From positions 1-17,956 of the forward strand of contig JAEDCW010000040.1 in NCBI GenBank assembly GCA_016293975.1: a stretch of DNA of 17,956 nucleotides, written 5' to 3'. Origin of the DNA: Clostridia bacterium. Lineage in GTDB: Bacteria > Bacillota > Clostridia > Christensenellales > CAG-138. The translations under genes and the position numbers were made by a program. A model generated the notes under the pieces. That model did not search any database and was not told where the DNA came from. It saw only the letters and a program-made list of their open reading frames with translations. Below, in pieces: positions 8,209 through 14,452 of this stretch (position 1 is the stretch's first letter; the number at the start of each line of letters is the position of its first letter).

Positions 8209-9225
8209 TTAAGGCACAAATATGTCCGTCGTATCCCCGTATACGCATTTTGATATAGCGAATGCGAGGTGCTCAACTGCCGCGAGAGCCTCATTGAGTG
8301 AGTTTGCGTTGTGCCCAACCTCAACGAGCAGGCTCTTGTCAACTATATGCTGATTGTATCTGCCGCTCTTTATGCGGACGTCCCTTGCGAGTTTGGGTTC
8401 GATTTCTCGCAGAGCATTTGTAAGCTTCTGCGCAAGTGCGAGGTTGGACTCGTAGTTTTTCATGACAGTGCTTCCTGCCTCGGCATATTTTGTACCCTTG
8501 CCTACGACAAACATAAGTCTTGCTGTCTTTTCACCGTCAACGATGACATAATCCTTGTTTTCTCCGTCAACGGTATAGGCGTCCCTGTGCACGTCTATTA
8601 CCAGGTCGATATTTTTGTACTGTTTTGTGTACTCTTCGAGCATTGCACACGAGCGAGTGTAGCTCGTAGATAGCTTTGGAGGCTCGAAATTTTCTGTGAC
8701 GTGTATGACGTTAATGTTATAGCGATCGCGAAGTATATCCGCAAGATGCTCCCCGACGGTGACGATGTTCCTGTTAGTGTTGTTAGTGCGCCATGCGCTC
8801 GTCTCTATGTACGTGTTGCCGTCCGTGGGGTTGTATGCTTCGGTGGTGTGTGTGTGGTATATGAGCACCGTTGGCACTTCGGTAAAGTCTTTTTGCAGAC
8901 CGCTATCGGATATTACCGAGGGAATGTATACGAGCCGCTCATCGCCGTTATCGTGCTCGCTTGGATTGGTTACGGGCATTAACAGTGTCGATATGTCATC
9001 TGTCGGCGTTTCGTCATTGGCATCTGCAGCCGCAGGTGTATCGATCGTGGGGTTGCTGCCCAAAAGCACCGGCGATTGAAGGCTCAAAAGCCCGTCGATA
9101 AAGCCTCCGCCGAGCAAAACCGACTGTAAAGAAAGTAGGCACACACAGCCGACTATCATGCAGGCTAAGGCGAGTCTTTTACGGTATATGGCAATACCTG
9201 TTCCCACTCTTCTACTATAGCTCAT
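8209..9225 (-). CDS. spoIIP: Stage II sporulation protein P (cell-wall hydrolase)
   Basis: SpoIIP is the membrane-anchored amidase/endopeptidase that, with SpoIID and SpoIIM, thins septal peptidoglycan and drives forespore engulfment. The product is 338 residues. The N-terminus is basic and followed by a membrane anchor at about 18-38, then a low-complexity Asp/Thr/Pro-rich linker. The catalytic domain shows VLIYHTHTTEAY (H124, E129), IDVHRDAY (H213) and LVEVGHNAN (E302), the His/Glu zinc-site pattern of the SpoIIP/amidase_3 group. The - strand Shine-Dalgarno AGGAGGAG lies seven bases before ATG 9225. It is a single gene, convergent with fusA and divergent from kamB, and supports an endospore-forming host. 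Confidence 0.92.
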   Translation of the reverse strand: MSYSRRVGTGIAIYRKRLALACMIVGCVCLLSLQSVLLGGGFIDGLLSLQSPVLLGSNPTIDTPAAADANDETPTDDISTLLMPVTNPSEHDNGDERLVYIPSVISDSGLQKDFTEVPTVLIYHTHTTEAYNPTDGNTYIETSAWRTNNTNRNIVTVGEHLADILRDRYNINVIHVTENFEPPKLSTSYTRSCAMLEEYTKQYKNIDLVIDVHRDAYTVDGENKDYVIVDGEKTARLMFVVGKGTKYAEAGSTVMKNYESNLALAQKLTNALREIEPKLARDVRIKSGRYNQHIVDKSLLVEVGHNANSLNEALAAVEHLAFAISKCVYGDTTDIFVP

Positions 9226-9246
9226 TTGAAATCTCCTCCTGATGTT

Positions 9247-9276
9247 ATCATATGCAAAACGTGCGTCCGCATATGC
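9247..9276 (-). promoter_or_regulatory. Possible sigma-E-like promoter of spoIIP
   Basis: On the - strand GCATATGC (9276-9269) and CATATGAT (9254-9247) are 14 bases apart. The second resembles the sigma-E -10 (CATACAnT) and the first loosely resembles its -35. spoIIP genes are sigma-E-dependent in Bacillus. The leader would be very short (about 15 bases), so this is tentative. Confidence 0.28.
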
Positions 9277-9284
9277 TATTCGAC

Positions 9285-9314
9285 TTGACTTAAAAGCGTC
9301 TGCGAATATAGAAT
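9285..9314 (+). promoter_or_regulatory. Candidate promoter of kamB-kamC
   Basis: TTGACT (9285-9290) and TAGAAT (9309-9314) are 18 bases apart; an overlapping TATAGA gives 16. Each differs from consensus by one or two bases. The start point would fall near 9320, so the kamB message would be nearly leaderless, beginning at its Shine-Dalgarno. No riboswitch precedes it. Confidence 0.5.
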
Positions 9315-9331
9315 GAGCGTGGAGGCCCGCT

Positions 9332-10321
9332 ATGCTTTTTGAGCTTGTTACACCCTATAAATCTATATCTATAATCGGAATGTGTAAGAACGCCGGAAAG
9401 ACCACAGTGTTAAATGAGTTGATAGCCGCACACAGGGACTTTGACGGTATTTTGGCGCTGACTTCTATTGGCAGAGACGGCGAGAGCACCGACGTCGTTA
9501 CAAGCACACACAAGCCGAACATATATGTGTATGAAAACACTCTCGTTGCGACAGCTTCGGGGCTTTTGAAGCACTGCGACATAACTTCTGAGGTGGTTGC
9601 CACGACGGATATGGGGACGCCATTCGGTGATGTAGCGGTAGTGCGTGCAAAGAGTGACGGATATATTCAAATAGGCGGCCCATCGATGTCACAGCAGCTC
9701 ATAGACCTCAACTCCGAGCTTATGAGCATAGGCGCGACGAGGGTAATCATAGACGGCGCGATAAGCAGAAAATCGCTGTGCGCTCCGTCGGTCACGGAGG
9801 CGACAATACTATGTACGGGTGCGTCGTACTCGAGCAGTATAGATAAAGTGATAGAGGATACTAAGAATTCGGCGGAGCTGCTGATGCTCGACGAAACCGA
9901 TTTTTGGGCAGGCGAGCCTACGGCGAGATTGACGTTCTGCGATGACGAGGGAAATGTCGCCACATACGAAAGCACGCCACTGCATGAGGCGATAAAGGCC
10001 AATCCCGAAAAGAAGCACATTATGCATAGGGGTGCCGTTACCGACTCAATATTGAAGCCTCTGTTTATGAGCGCCACACCTTTGCAGGGGGTTGAAATAT
10101 GCGCGCAGGACGCTAGTAAACTGCTTATATCCGCCAAAACGAGGGATAAGTTGTTGCTTAGGGGCTGTAGACTGAGCGTACTGAATAAGACAGTGCTGCT
10201 CGCTGTGACCGTAAACCCGATAAGTGCATACGGCACACACTTTGATCCAGTTGAGTTGAGAGTAAGAATGAAAGAGGCAGTTGACGTACCCGTTATCGAT
10301 GTAAGGAGCGAAAATGATTGA
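9332..10321 (+). CDS. kamB: P-loop protein, probable lysine 5,6-aminomutase reactivase subunit KamB
   Basis: A 329-residue protein with a Walker A motif near its start, G16-MCKNA-GKT (16-24), and a hydrophobic stretch ending in Asp, VIIDG (D141), that may act as Walker B. It therefore probably binds a nucleotide. The rest has no motif I recognise. GGAGG at 9321-9325 is six bases from the ATG. It overlaps the MutS-like gene by eight bases and sits just upstream of the lysine fermentation genes. In lysine-fermenting anaerobes a protein of this kind next to a MutS-like protein is called KamB and is thought to help restore B12-dependent lysine 5,6-aminomutase after inactivation. The name rests on context and family recall; no biochemical role is shown by the sequence itself. 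Confidence 0.72.
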   Translation: MLFELVTPYKSISIIGMCKNAGKTTVLNELIAAHRDFDGILALTSIGRDGESTDVVTSTHKPNIYVYENTLVATASGLLKHCDITSEVVATTDMGTPFGDVAVVRAKSDGYIQIGGPSMSQQLIDLNSELMSIGATRVIIDGAISRKSLCAPSVTEATILCTGASYSSSIDKVIEDTKNSAELLMLDETDFWAGEPTARLTFCDDEGNVATYESTPLHEAIKANPEKKHIMHRGAVTDSILKPLFMSATPLQGVEICAQDASKLLISAKTRDKLLLRGCRLSVLNKTVLLAVTVNPISAYGTHFDPVELRVRMKEAVDVPVIDVRSEND

Positions 10322-11774
10322 GCTGGACTACAAATTAAACGAAAAAGTGGGCTTCTCGCACGTTATAGACCTGCTTGGCACCTGCTCTCCCTATGGCACG
10401 GAGCGGAAGAAAAAGCTCCGCGTATACGACAATACGCGCGAAGCAGAGCTAACCGACGAGTTCTACAATATCAGCCGCGTTATGACCTACATGGGCGAGC
10501 ACGATTGCACGCGGATAGAGCGCAGACTGCTGGGGTTAAAGGACATAAGGGGCTCTGTGGGCTCGATCGATTCGCTTTCGCTGAACGACATAGAGTTATT
10601 TGAGCTGAAGAGATTCCTGCTTCAGTTGGAGCTGATTGCAGACGATTTCAGCGAGATGGATTCGACTTGCCAACTTAAGAATATCGATATTGCGCCGTTT
10701 ACGGAGGCGTTGGAAGTACTCGACCCGGACGGCATGAAAACACAGACGTTTATGCTTTCATCGAGCCTTTCGGAGGAACTTTGCGCCATACGTCGCGAGA
10801 AGAAGGACATAGAGATACTTCTCAGAAAAGAGATGGACCAAGAGCGGCGTGCCACACTGCTCCGCAAGAGGGCACGCATCACCGCGATGGAGGATGCAGA
10901 GGAGACTCGACTTAGGGCTATGCTCTGCGAAAAGCTTCTGCCGTATAAACAGGGTTTGCTCAACGTTATAGATGCACTCGGCTCGCTCGACTTCACGCTT
11001 GCAAGAGCGAGGCTTGCGCTTAGATACGGATGCTGTTGTCCGAGCATTTCACAGGGGGGACTTGAACTTAGCGGCATGATAAACCCTGCGATACAGGATG
11101 CATTGGAGAAGCGCGGAAAGAGCTTTACGCCCGTGAGCATGCAGGCAAGGCACGGCGTTACTGTGATAACGGGTGCAAACATGGGCGGCAAGACCGTAGC
11201 ATTGAATACGGTAGCGTTGAATGTACTATGTGTTCACTGTGCTATATTCCCGTTTGCAAGGCATGCACAAGTGCCGCTTTTTGACAGACTGTATCTTATA
11301 GCAGAGGATATGCAGGACAGCTCAAAGGGGCTTTCGAGCTTCGGCGCGGAGATGATGCAGCTCGATGCGGCTCTGCTCGACATTAAAAAACACGATGCTT
11401 CATTATTGCTGATAGACGAGCTTGCGAGGGGTACAAACCCCGATGAGGGCGCATGTATCGTCAGGGGCGTGGTGAATATGCTCAAAACGATGTCAGTGAT
11501 TTCCGTACTCACGACGCACTACGATAATGTGGCGTGCTATGCCGACGCTCACTATCAGGTCAAGGGGCTTTGCGGCGTGGATATGCAGGCTTTGACGGCA
11601 CAGATAGCAAAAAAGCGCTCAGCTTCTGTTGAACTTATCGAGGAATACATGAACTACGGTATCATTCGAGTGGACACTGCGAGCGAGGTTCCGAAGGACG
11701 CACTGAGGATTTGTGAACTTTTGGGAATCGATAAAGAATTACTTATATATGTTAAGAAATACATTGACAAATGA
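10314..11774 (+). CDS. kamC: MutS-like ATPase, probable lysine 5,6-aminomutase reactivase KamC
   Basis: A 486-residue protein whose C-terminal half is a MutS-type ABC ATPase: Walker A GANMGGKT (287-294), Walker B LLLIDE (D368, E369) followed by RGTNPDEG, and a switch His in TTHYD (H402). The N-terminal half is helical and charged, like MutS core/lever domains, but the mismatch-recognition domain is absent, so DNA repair is unlikely. AAGGAG lies five bases before ATG 10314, inside the end of kamB, and the eight-base overlap implies coupled translation. Associated with kam genes, this family (KamC) is proposed to power exchange of damaged cobalamin in lysine 5,6-aminomutase. The final codons also contain the -35 box of the downstream riboswitch promoter. 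Confidence 0.75.
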   Translation: MIELDYKLNEKVGFSHVIDLLGTCSPYGTERKKKLRVYDNTREAELTDEFYNISRVMTYMGEHDCTRIERRLLGLKDIRGSVGSIDSLSLNDIELFELKRFLLQLELIADDFSEMDSTCQLKNIDIAPFTEALEVLDPDGMKTQTFMLSSSLSEELCAIRREKKDIEILLRKEMDQERRATLLRKRARITAMEDAEETRLRAMLCEKLLPYKQGLLNVIDALGSLDFTLARARLALRYGCCCPSISQGGLELSGMINPAIQDALEKRGKSFTPVSMQARHGVTVITGANMGGKTVALNTVALNVLCVHCAIFPFARHAQVPLFDRLYLIAEDMQDSSKGLSSFGAEMMQLDAALLDIKKHDASLLLIDELARGTNPDEGACIVRGVVNMLKTMSVISVLTTHYDNVACYADAHYQVKGLCGVDMQALTAQIAKKRSASVELIEEYMNYGIIRVDTASEVPKDALRICELLGIDKELLIYVKKYIDK

Positions 11775-11793
11775 TTTGAAGCCAATGTATAAT
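11764..11793 (+). promoter_or_regulatory. Near-consensus promoter of the lysine fermentation operon
   Basis: Exact TTGACA (11764-11769) and exact TATAAT (11788-11793) are 18 bases apart. The -35 overlaps the last codons of kamC and the stop codon lies in the spacer. The start point is expected near 11800, about 11 bases before the riboswitch aptamer. Such a strong constitutive promoter fits an operon controlled after initiation. Confidence 0.9.
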
Positions 11794-11810
11794 CGATAAA
11801 AAGAATACAC

Positions 11811-11964
11811 ATAGAGGTGCGGTTTACAAGGTAGCGTAATGTATGTGCGGTGGGTCCGCGAAGTTGCGTGAATGTGTATCCGCCGAAAGGTTGGAAGATG
11901 CCCGCTCCACCCTTGGGCGTAGTGCCTAGAGCACTGCGACTGTCGTCTTTGGACGAAGCGCTAT
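11811..11964 (+). promoter_or_regulatory. Lysine riboswitch (L-box) aptamer
   Basis: The conserved lysine-aptamer blocks appear in order: ATAGAGGTGCGG, AGGTAGCG, CCGCCGAAAGG, CTGCGACTGTC and GAAGCGCTAT. Five stems can be drawn. P1 is ATAG (11811-11814) with CTAT (11961-11964). P2 is GTGCGG with CCGCC (bulged T) and is capped by GCGG/CCGC with loop TGGGT (11851-11855). P3 is ATGCCC with GGGCGT. P4 is AGTGC/GCACT (11921-11935). P5 is TCGTC/GACGA (11943-11956). The P2 loop GGGT is complementary to ACCC (11909-11912) in the P3 loop, the loop-loop contact typical of this class. It precedes lysine-degrading genes, and its P1 3' strand overlaps a terminator arm, implying activation by lysine. Confidence 0.93.
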
Positions 11965-12003
11965 TGATACACGATTTTTTGTGCGTCAATAGCTTTTTGT
12001 TTT
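11960..12003 (+). terminator. Riboswitch terminator T1 (arms A and B)
   Basis: Arm A GCTATTGA (11960-11967) pairs perfectly with arm B TCAATAGC (11986-11993). A T-G pair, one mismatch and CAC/GTG extend it to a loop of eight bases, and TTTTTGTTTT follows (11994-12003). Arm A contains the whole 3' strand of aptamer stem P1, so T1 and the lysine-bound aptamer are mutually exclusive. Confidence 0.85.
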
Positions 12004-12021
12004 CGGATGGTGCGCTATTGA
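11986..12021 (+). promoter_or_regulatory. Predicted antiterminator hairpin (arm B with arm A')
   Basis: TCAATAGC (11986-11993) pairs over eight bases with GCTATTGA (12014-12021), leaving a 20-base loop. When arm A is held in P1, arm B is free to form this hairpin, which removes A' from terminator T2. This is inferred from complementarity only. Confidence 0.6.
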
Positions 12022-12054
12022 ATGGCCTTAAGTTTGTTCAATAGTGTATTTTTT
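12011..12054 (+). terminator. Second riboswitch terminator T2 (arms A' and B')
   Basis: CTATTGAA (12015-12022) pairs with TTCAATAG (12037-12044). G-T, C-G, G-T and T-A pairs extend the stem outward and weaker G-T pairs extend it inward, and six T follow (12049-12054). It ends about 13 bases before the kal Shine-Dalgarno. It acts as a backup terminator and is the target of the B:A' antiterminator. Confidence 0.75.
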
Positions 12055-12081
12055 GTATTGCGTATATAGGAGGAAATGTTT

Positions 12082-12462
12082 ATGAAGTCAATTATAAGGG
12101 TACGTATGAGTGCGCACGATGCACATTACGGCGGAAATCTTGTAGACGGCGCGAGAATGCTCCAGCTTTTCGGTGATGTCGCTACGGAACTTTTGATTCT
12201 CAATGACGGTGACGAGGGACTGTTCAAGGCATACGATATGGTCGAGTTCATGGCTCCTGTGTATGCAGGCGACTATATCGAGGCTGAAGGCGAGATTGTC
12301 TCAACCGGAAACACCTCAAGGAAGATGGTATTCGAGGCGAGAAAGGTAATCGTTCCCCGTCCCGACATCAATGATTCCGCTTGCGACGTGCTTGCAGAAC
12401 CGATCGTGGTTTGTCGTGCCAGCGGTACCTGCGTAGTACCAAAGGACAAGCAGAGAAGGTGA
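12082..12462 (+). CDS. kal: 3-aminobutyryl-CoA ammonia-lyase
   Basis: Kal removes ammonia from L-3-aminobutyryl-CoA to give crotonyl-CoA, the last lysine-specific step of lysine fermentation. The product has 126 residues, the size of this small hot-dog-fold family. The start MKSIIRVRMSAHDAHYGG and the segments FGDVATELLI, EFMAPVYAGD and GNTSRKMVFEARKV match Kal as I know it. ATG 12082 is chosen over in-frame ATG 12076 because AGGAGG (12068-12073) is eight bases from the former and two from the latter. It is the first gene of the riboswitch-controlled operon, with kce starting five bases after its stop. Confidence 0.92.
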   Translation: MKSIIRVRMSAHDAHYGGNLVDGARMLQLFGDVATELLILNDGDEGLFKAYDMVEFMAPVYAGDYIEAEGEIVSTGNTSRKMVFEARKVIVPRPDINDSACDVLAEPIVVCRASGTCVVPKDKQRR

Positions 12463-12467
12463 GCACG

Positions 12468-13295
12468 ATGGAAAAGCTTATAATCACGGCTTGTATCTGC
12501 GGAGCAGAAGTAACAAAAGAACACAACCCGGCAGTCCCCTATACGGTAGAGGAAATTGCCGAACAGGCATACGGCGCATACAGGGCAGGCGCGTCTATAA
12601 TCCACCTGCACGTGCGTTGGGATGACGGCACGCCCACACAGGACAAGGACCGTTTTGATGCCTGCATGAAGGCGATATACGAGAAGTGCCCCGATGTAAT
12701 CATACAGCCCTCCACAGGCGGCGCGGTCGGCATGTCAAACGACGAAAGACTCCAGCCCATAACGCTCCGTCCCGAGATGGCGACTTTGGACTGCGGCACT
12801 TGCAACTTCGGCGGAGATGACATATTCGTCAACACCGAGAATATGATAATCGACTTTGCGACCAAGATGAATGCGTTGAACATAAAGCCCGAGGTCGAGG
12901 TGTTCGACAAGGGTATGATCGACATGGCAAAGAGGCTCGCAAAGAAGGGCTACATCAAGACACCCATGCACTTTGACTTCGTTATGGGCGTAAACGGTGG
13001 CATAAGCGGTGACCCCAGAGACCTCGTATTCATGGCGGGAAGCATACCCGAGGGTTCGACATGGACAGTTGCAGGCGTAGGACGTTTCGAGTTCCCGATG
13101 GCCGTTATGGGCATAATCATGGGCGGACACGTCAGGGTAGGCTTTGAGGATAACGTATATCTCTCAAAGGGCGTACTCGCAAAGAGCAATGCAGAGCTGG
13201 TCGAGAAGGTCGTAAGGCTTGCCCGTGAACTCGGACGCGAAATCGCCACACCCGATGAGGCGAGAAAGATACTCGGACTTGCACCGAGAGGGTAA
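12468..13295 (+). CDS. kce: 3-keto-5-aminohexanoate cleavage enzyme
   Basis: Kce condenses 5-amino-3-oxohexanoate with acetyl-CoA and cleaves it to 3-aminobutyryl-CoA and acetoacetate, a Zn-dependent TIM-barrel (formerly DUF849) reaction. From ATG 12468 it has 275 residues, the family length; a longer open frame upstream overlaps kal and is not coding. The zinc ligands H46 and H48 occur in IIHLHVR and the third is probably E227 in VGFED. The segments QPSTGGAVGM, HFDFVMGVNGG and GRFEFPMAVMGI fit the family. A weak ribosome site (AAGGTGAG) overlaps the kal stop, suggesting coupled translation. Confidence 0.95.
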   Translation: MEKLIITACICGAEVTKEHNPAVPYTVEEIAEQAYGAYRAGASIIHLHVRWDDGTPTQDKDRFDACMKAIYEKCPDVIIQPSTGGAVGMSNDERLQPITLRPEMATLDCGTCNFGGDDIFVNTENMIIDFATKMNALNIKPEVEVFDKGMIDMAKRLAKKGYIKTPMHFDFVMGVNGGISGDPRDLVFMAGSIPEGSTWTVAGVGRFEFPMAVMGIIMGGHVRVGFEDNVYLSKGVLAKSNAELVEKVVRLARELGREIATPDEARKILGLAPRG

Positions 13296-13337
13296 TTGTC
13301 AGTAATAATTTTGAAATAAAAGAGGAGGACTAATTTT

Positions 13338-14378
13338 ATGACAATGAAGGGAAACAAGTACGGAACACACAGAGTAATAGAGCCCCAGGGCGTACTCACA
13401 CAGGCTGCATACAAAATCGATAACGATATGTCAAAGCGCTATTCAAACGAGATCATCTGCGACGTTATCTCACTGAATATCGACTCAGCTTCTTTCACAC
13501 AGATCGAAGACGTCTGCGGCGGTGACGAGCAGAAGATCGGCGAAATGATTCTTTCAATCGTTGCAGAGCGCGGCAAGCAGCAGAACCCCGTAACAGGTTC
13601 CGGTGGAATGTTTATCGGCAAGGTCGCCTACATCGGCGAAGACCTCAAGGACCGCGATTTGAAGGTCGGCGACAAGATCGCTTCTCTGGTATCTCTCTCG
13701 ATGACACCATTGCGCATAGATAAGATACTTGCAATTCATAAGGAGATCGACAGGGTCGACATCATAGGCCAGGCTGTTCTGTTTGAGAGCGGTATCTATG
13801 CAAAGCTACCTGAAGACATGAGCGAAGCTCTTGCACTGGCAGCACTCGATGTAGCAGGCGCACCCGCACAGGCACGTAAGCTCCCCAAGACCGGCGACAG
13901 CGTTCTCATCCTCGGTGCAAACGGCAAGTCCGGCGTTCTCTGCGGCTACGAAGCTATGAAGGCCGTAGGTCCCACCGGTAATGTAGTAGGCGTTGTAAGG
14001 AATCCGAAGCAGGTTGACGGACTCATGGAACTCGGCGTATTCAACAAGGTCATCGTTGCAAGCGCAACAGAGCCCGTAGCAGTTCTCGAGGCAGCACTCG
14101 CGGCAAACGACGGCAAGGAATACGACATCTCGATCAGCTGCGTAAACGTAGAGAGTTGCGAAATGAGCGCAATACTGCCCGTTCGTGACGACGGTCTCGT
14201 ATACTTCTTCTCAATGGCAACGAGCTTCACAAAGGCTGCATTGGGCGCAGAGGGCGTAGGCAAGGACGTAACGATGATTGTCGGCAACGGCTACACAAAG
14301 GACCACGCAGAAATCACACTGAACATACTCCGCGAGAGCGAGAAGCTCCGCAAGCTGTTCGACCAGAAATACGTATAA
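13338..14378 (+). CDS. kdd: L-erythro-3,5-diaminohexanoate dehydrogenase
   Basis: Kdd oxidatively deaminates 3,5-diaminohexanoate with NAD(P)+ to 5-amino-3-oxohexanoate and ammonia, feeding Kce. The 346-residue product fits the family. A nucleotide-binding loop GANGKSG is at 193-199 inside a Rossmann-like region (SVLILGANGKSG, then NVVGVVRNP). The N-terminus (KGNKYGTHRVIEPQGVLTQAA) is typical. ATG 13338 is chosen because AGGAGG (13323-13328) lies nine bases upstream; ATG 13344 would be 15 bases away. The 42-base gap after kce holds only AT-rich sequence. A hairpin follows before kamA. Confidence 0.93.
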   Translation: MTMKGNKYGTHRVIEPQGVLTQAAYKIDNDMSKRYSNEIICDVISLNIDSASFTQIEDVCGGDEQKIGEMILSIVAERGKQQNPVTGSGGMFIGKVAYIGEDLKDRDLKVGDKIASLVSLSMTPLRIDKILAIHKEIDRVDIIGQAVLFESGIYAKLPEDMSEALALAALDVAGAPAQARKLPKTGDSVLILGANGKSGVLCGYEAMKAVGPTGNVVGVVRNPKQVDGLMELGVFNKVIVASATEPVAVLEAALAANDGKEYDISISCVNVESCEMSAILPVRDDGLVYFFSMATSFTKAALGAEGVGKDVTMIVGNGYTKDHAEITLNILRESEKLRKLFDQKYV

Positions 14379-14394
14379 TCAGATTTTAGACGAT

Positions 14395-14415
14395 AGGGTG
14401 GGCAACCACCCTTTT
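14395..14415 (+). terminator. Intercistronic hairpin kdd-kamA (weak attenuator or processing site)
   Basis: AGGGTGG pairs with CCACCCT across a GCAA tetraloop (GNRA type) and only four T follow. It is GC-rich and compact but the T-run is short, so partial termination or mRNA stabilisation is more likely than a full stop, given that kamA-kamD-kamE continue the same pathway. Confidence 0.5.
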
Positions 14416-14452
14416 CGCGCCTAATAACTTGAATTAAAAAGGAGAACCCCAA

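Larger units (their letters stand above)
11958..12044 (+). repeat. Duplicated terminator arms A-B-A'-B'
   Basis: The 10-base sequence GCGCTATTGA occurs exactly at 11958-11967 and 12012-12021, and TCAATAG at 11986-11992 and 12038-12044. The two copies lie 54 and 52 bases apart. Both terminators are thus built from the same arm pair, which suggests a local duplication of a hairpin module. Confidence 0.85.

Noticed and set aside
8311..9079. Open frames of 90-120 codons on the + strand across spoIIP
   Set aside because: They are shadows of the - strand spoIIP gene, which has conserved catalytic motifs and a good ribosome site.
11850..12044. A 64-codon open frame in the kamC-kal gap
   Set aside because: It lies entirely within the riboswitch aptamer and terminators, with no ribosome site, so it is not coding.
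11760..12081. Reading the element as a conventional repressing lysine riboswitch
   Set aside because: The P1 3' strand lies in the terminator's own 5' arm, not in an antiterminator, so ligand binding and termination exclude each other.
12381..12467. N-terminal extension of kce from an upstream start
   Set aside because: It overlaps kal, and the family N-terminus (MEKLIITAC) with zinc ligands at H46/H48 begins at 12468.
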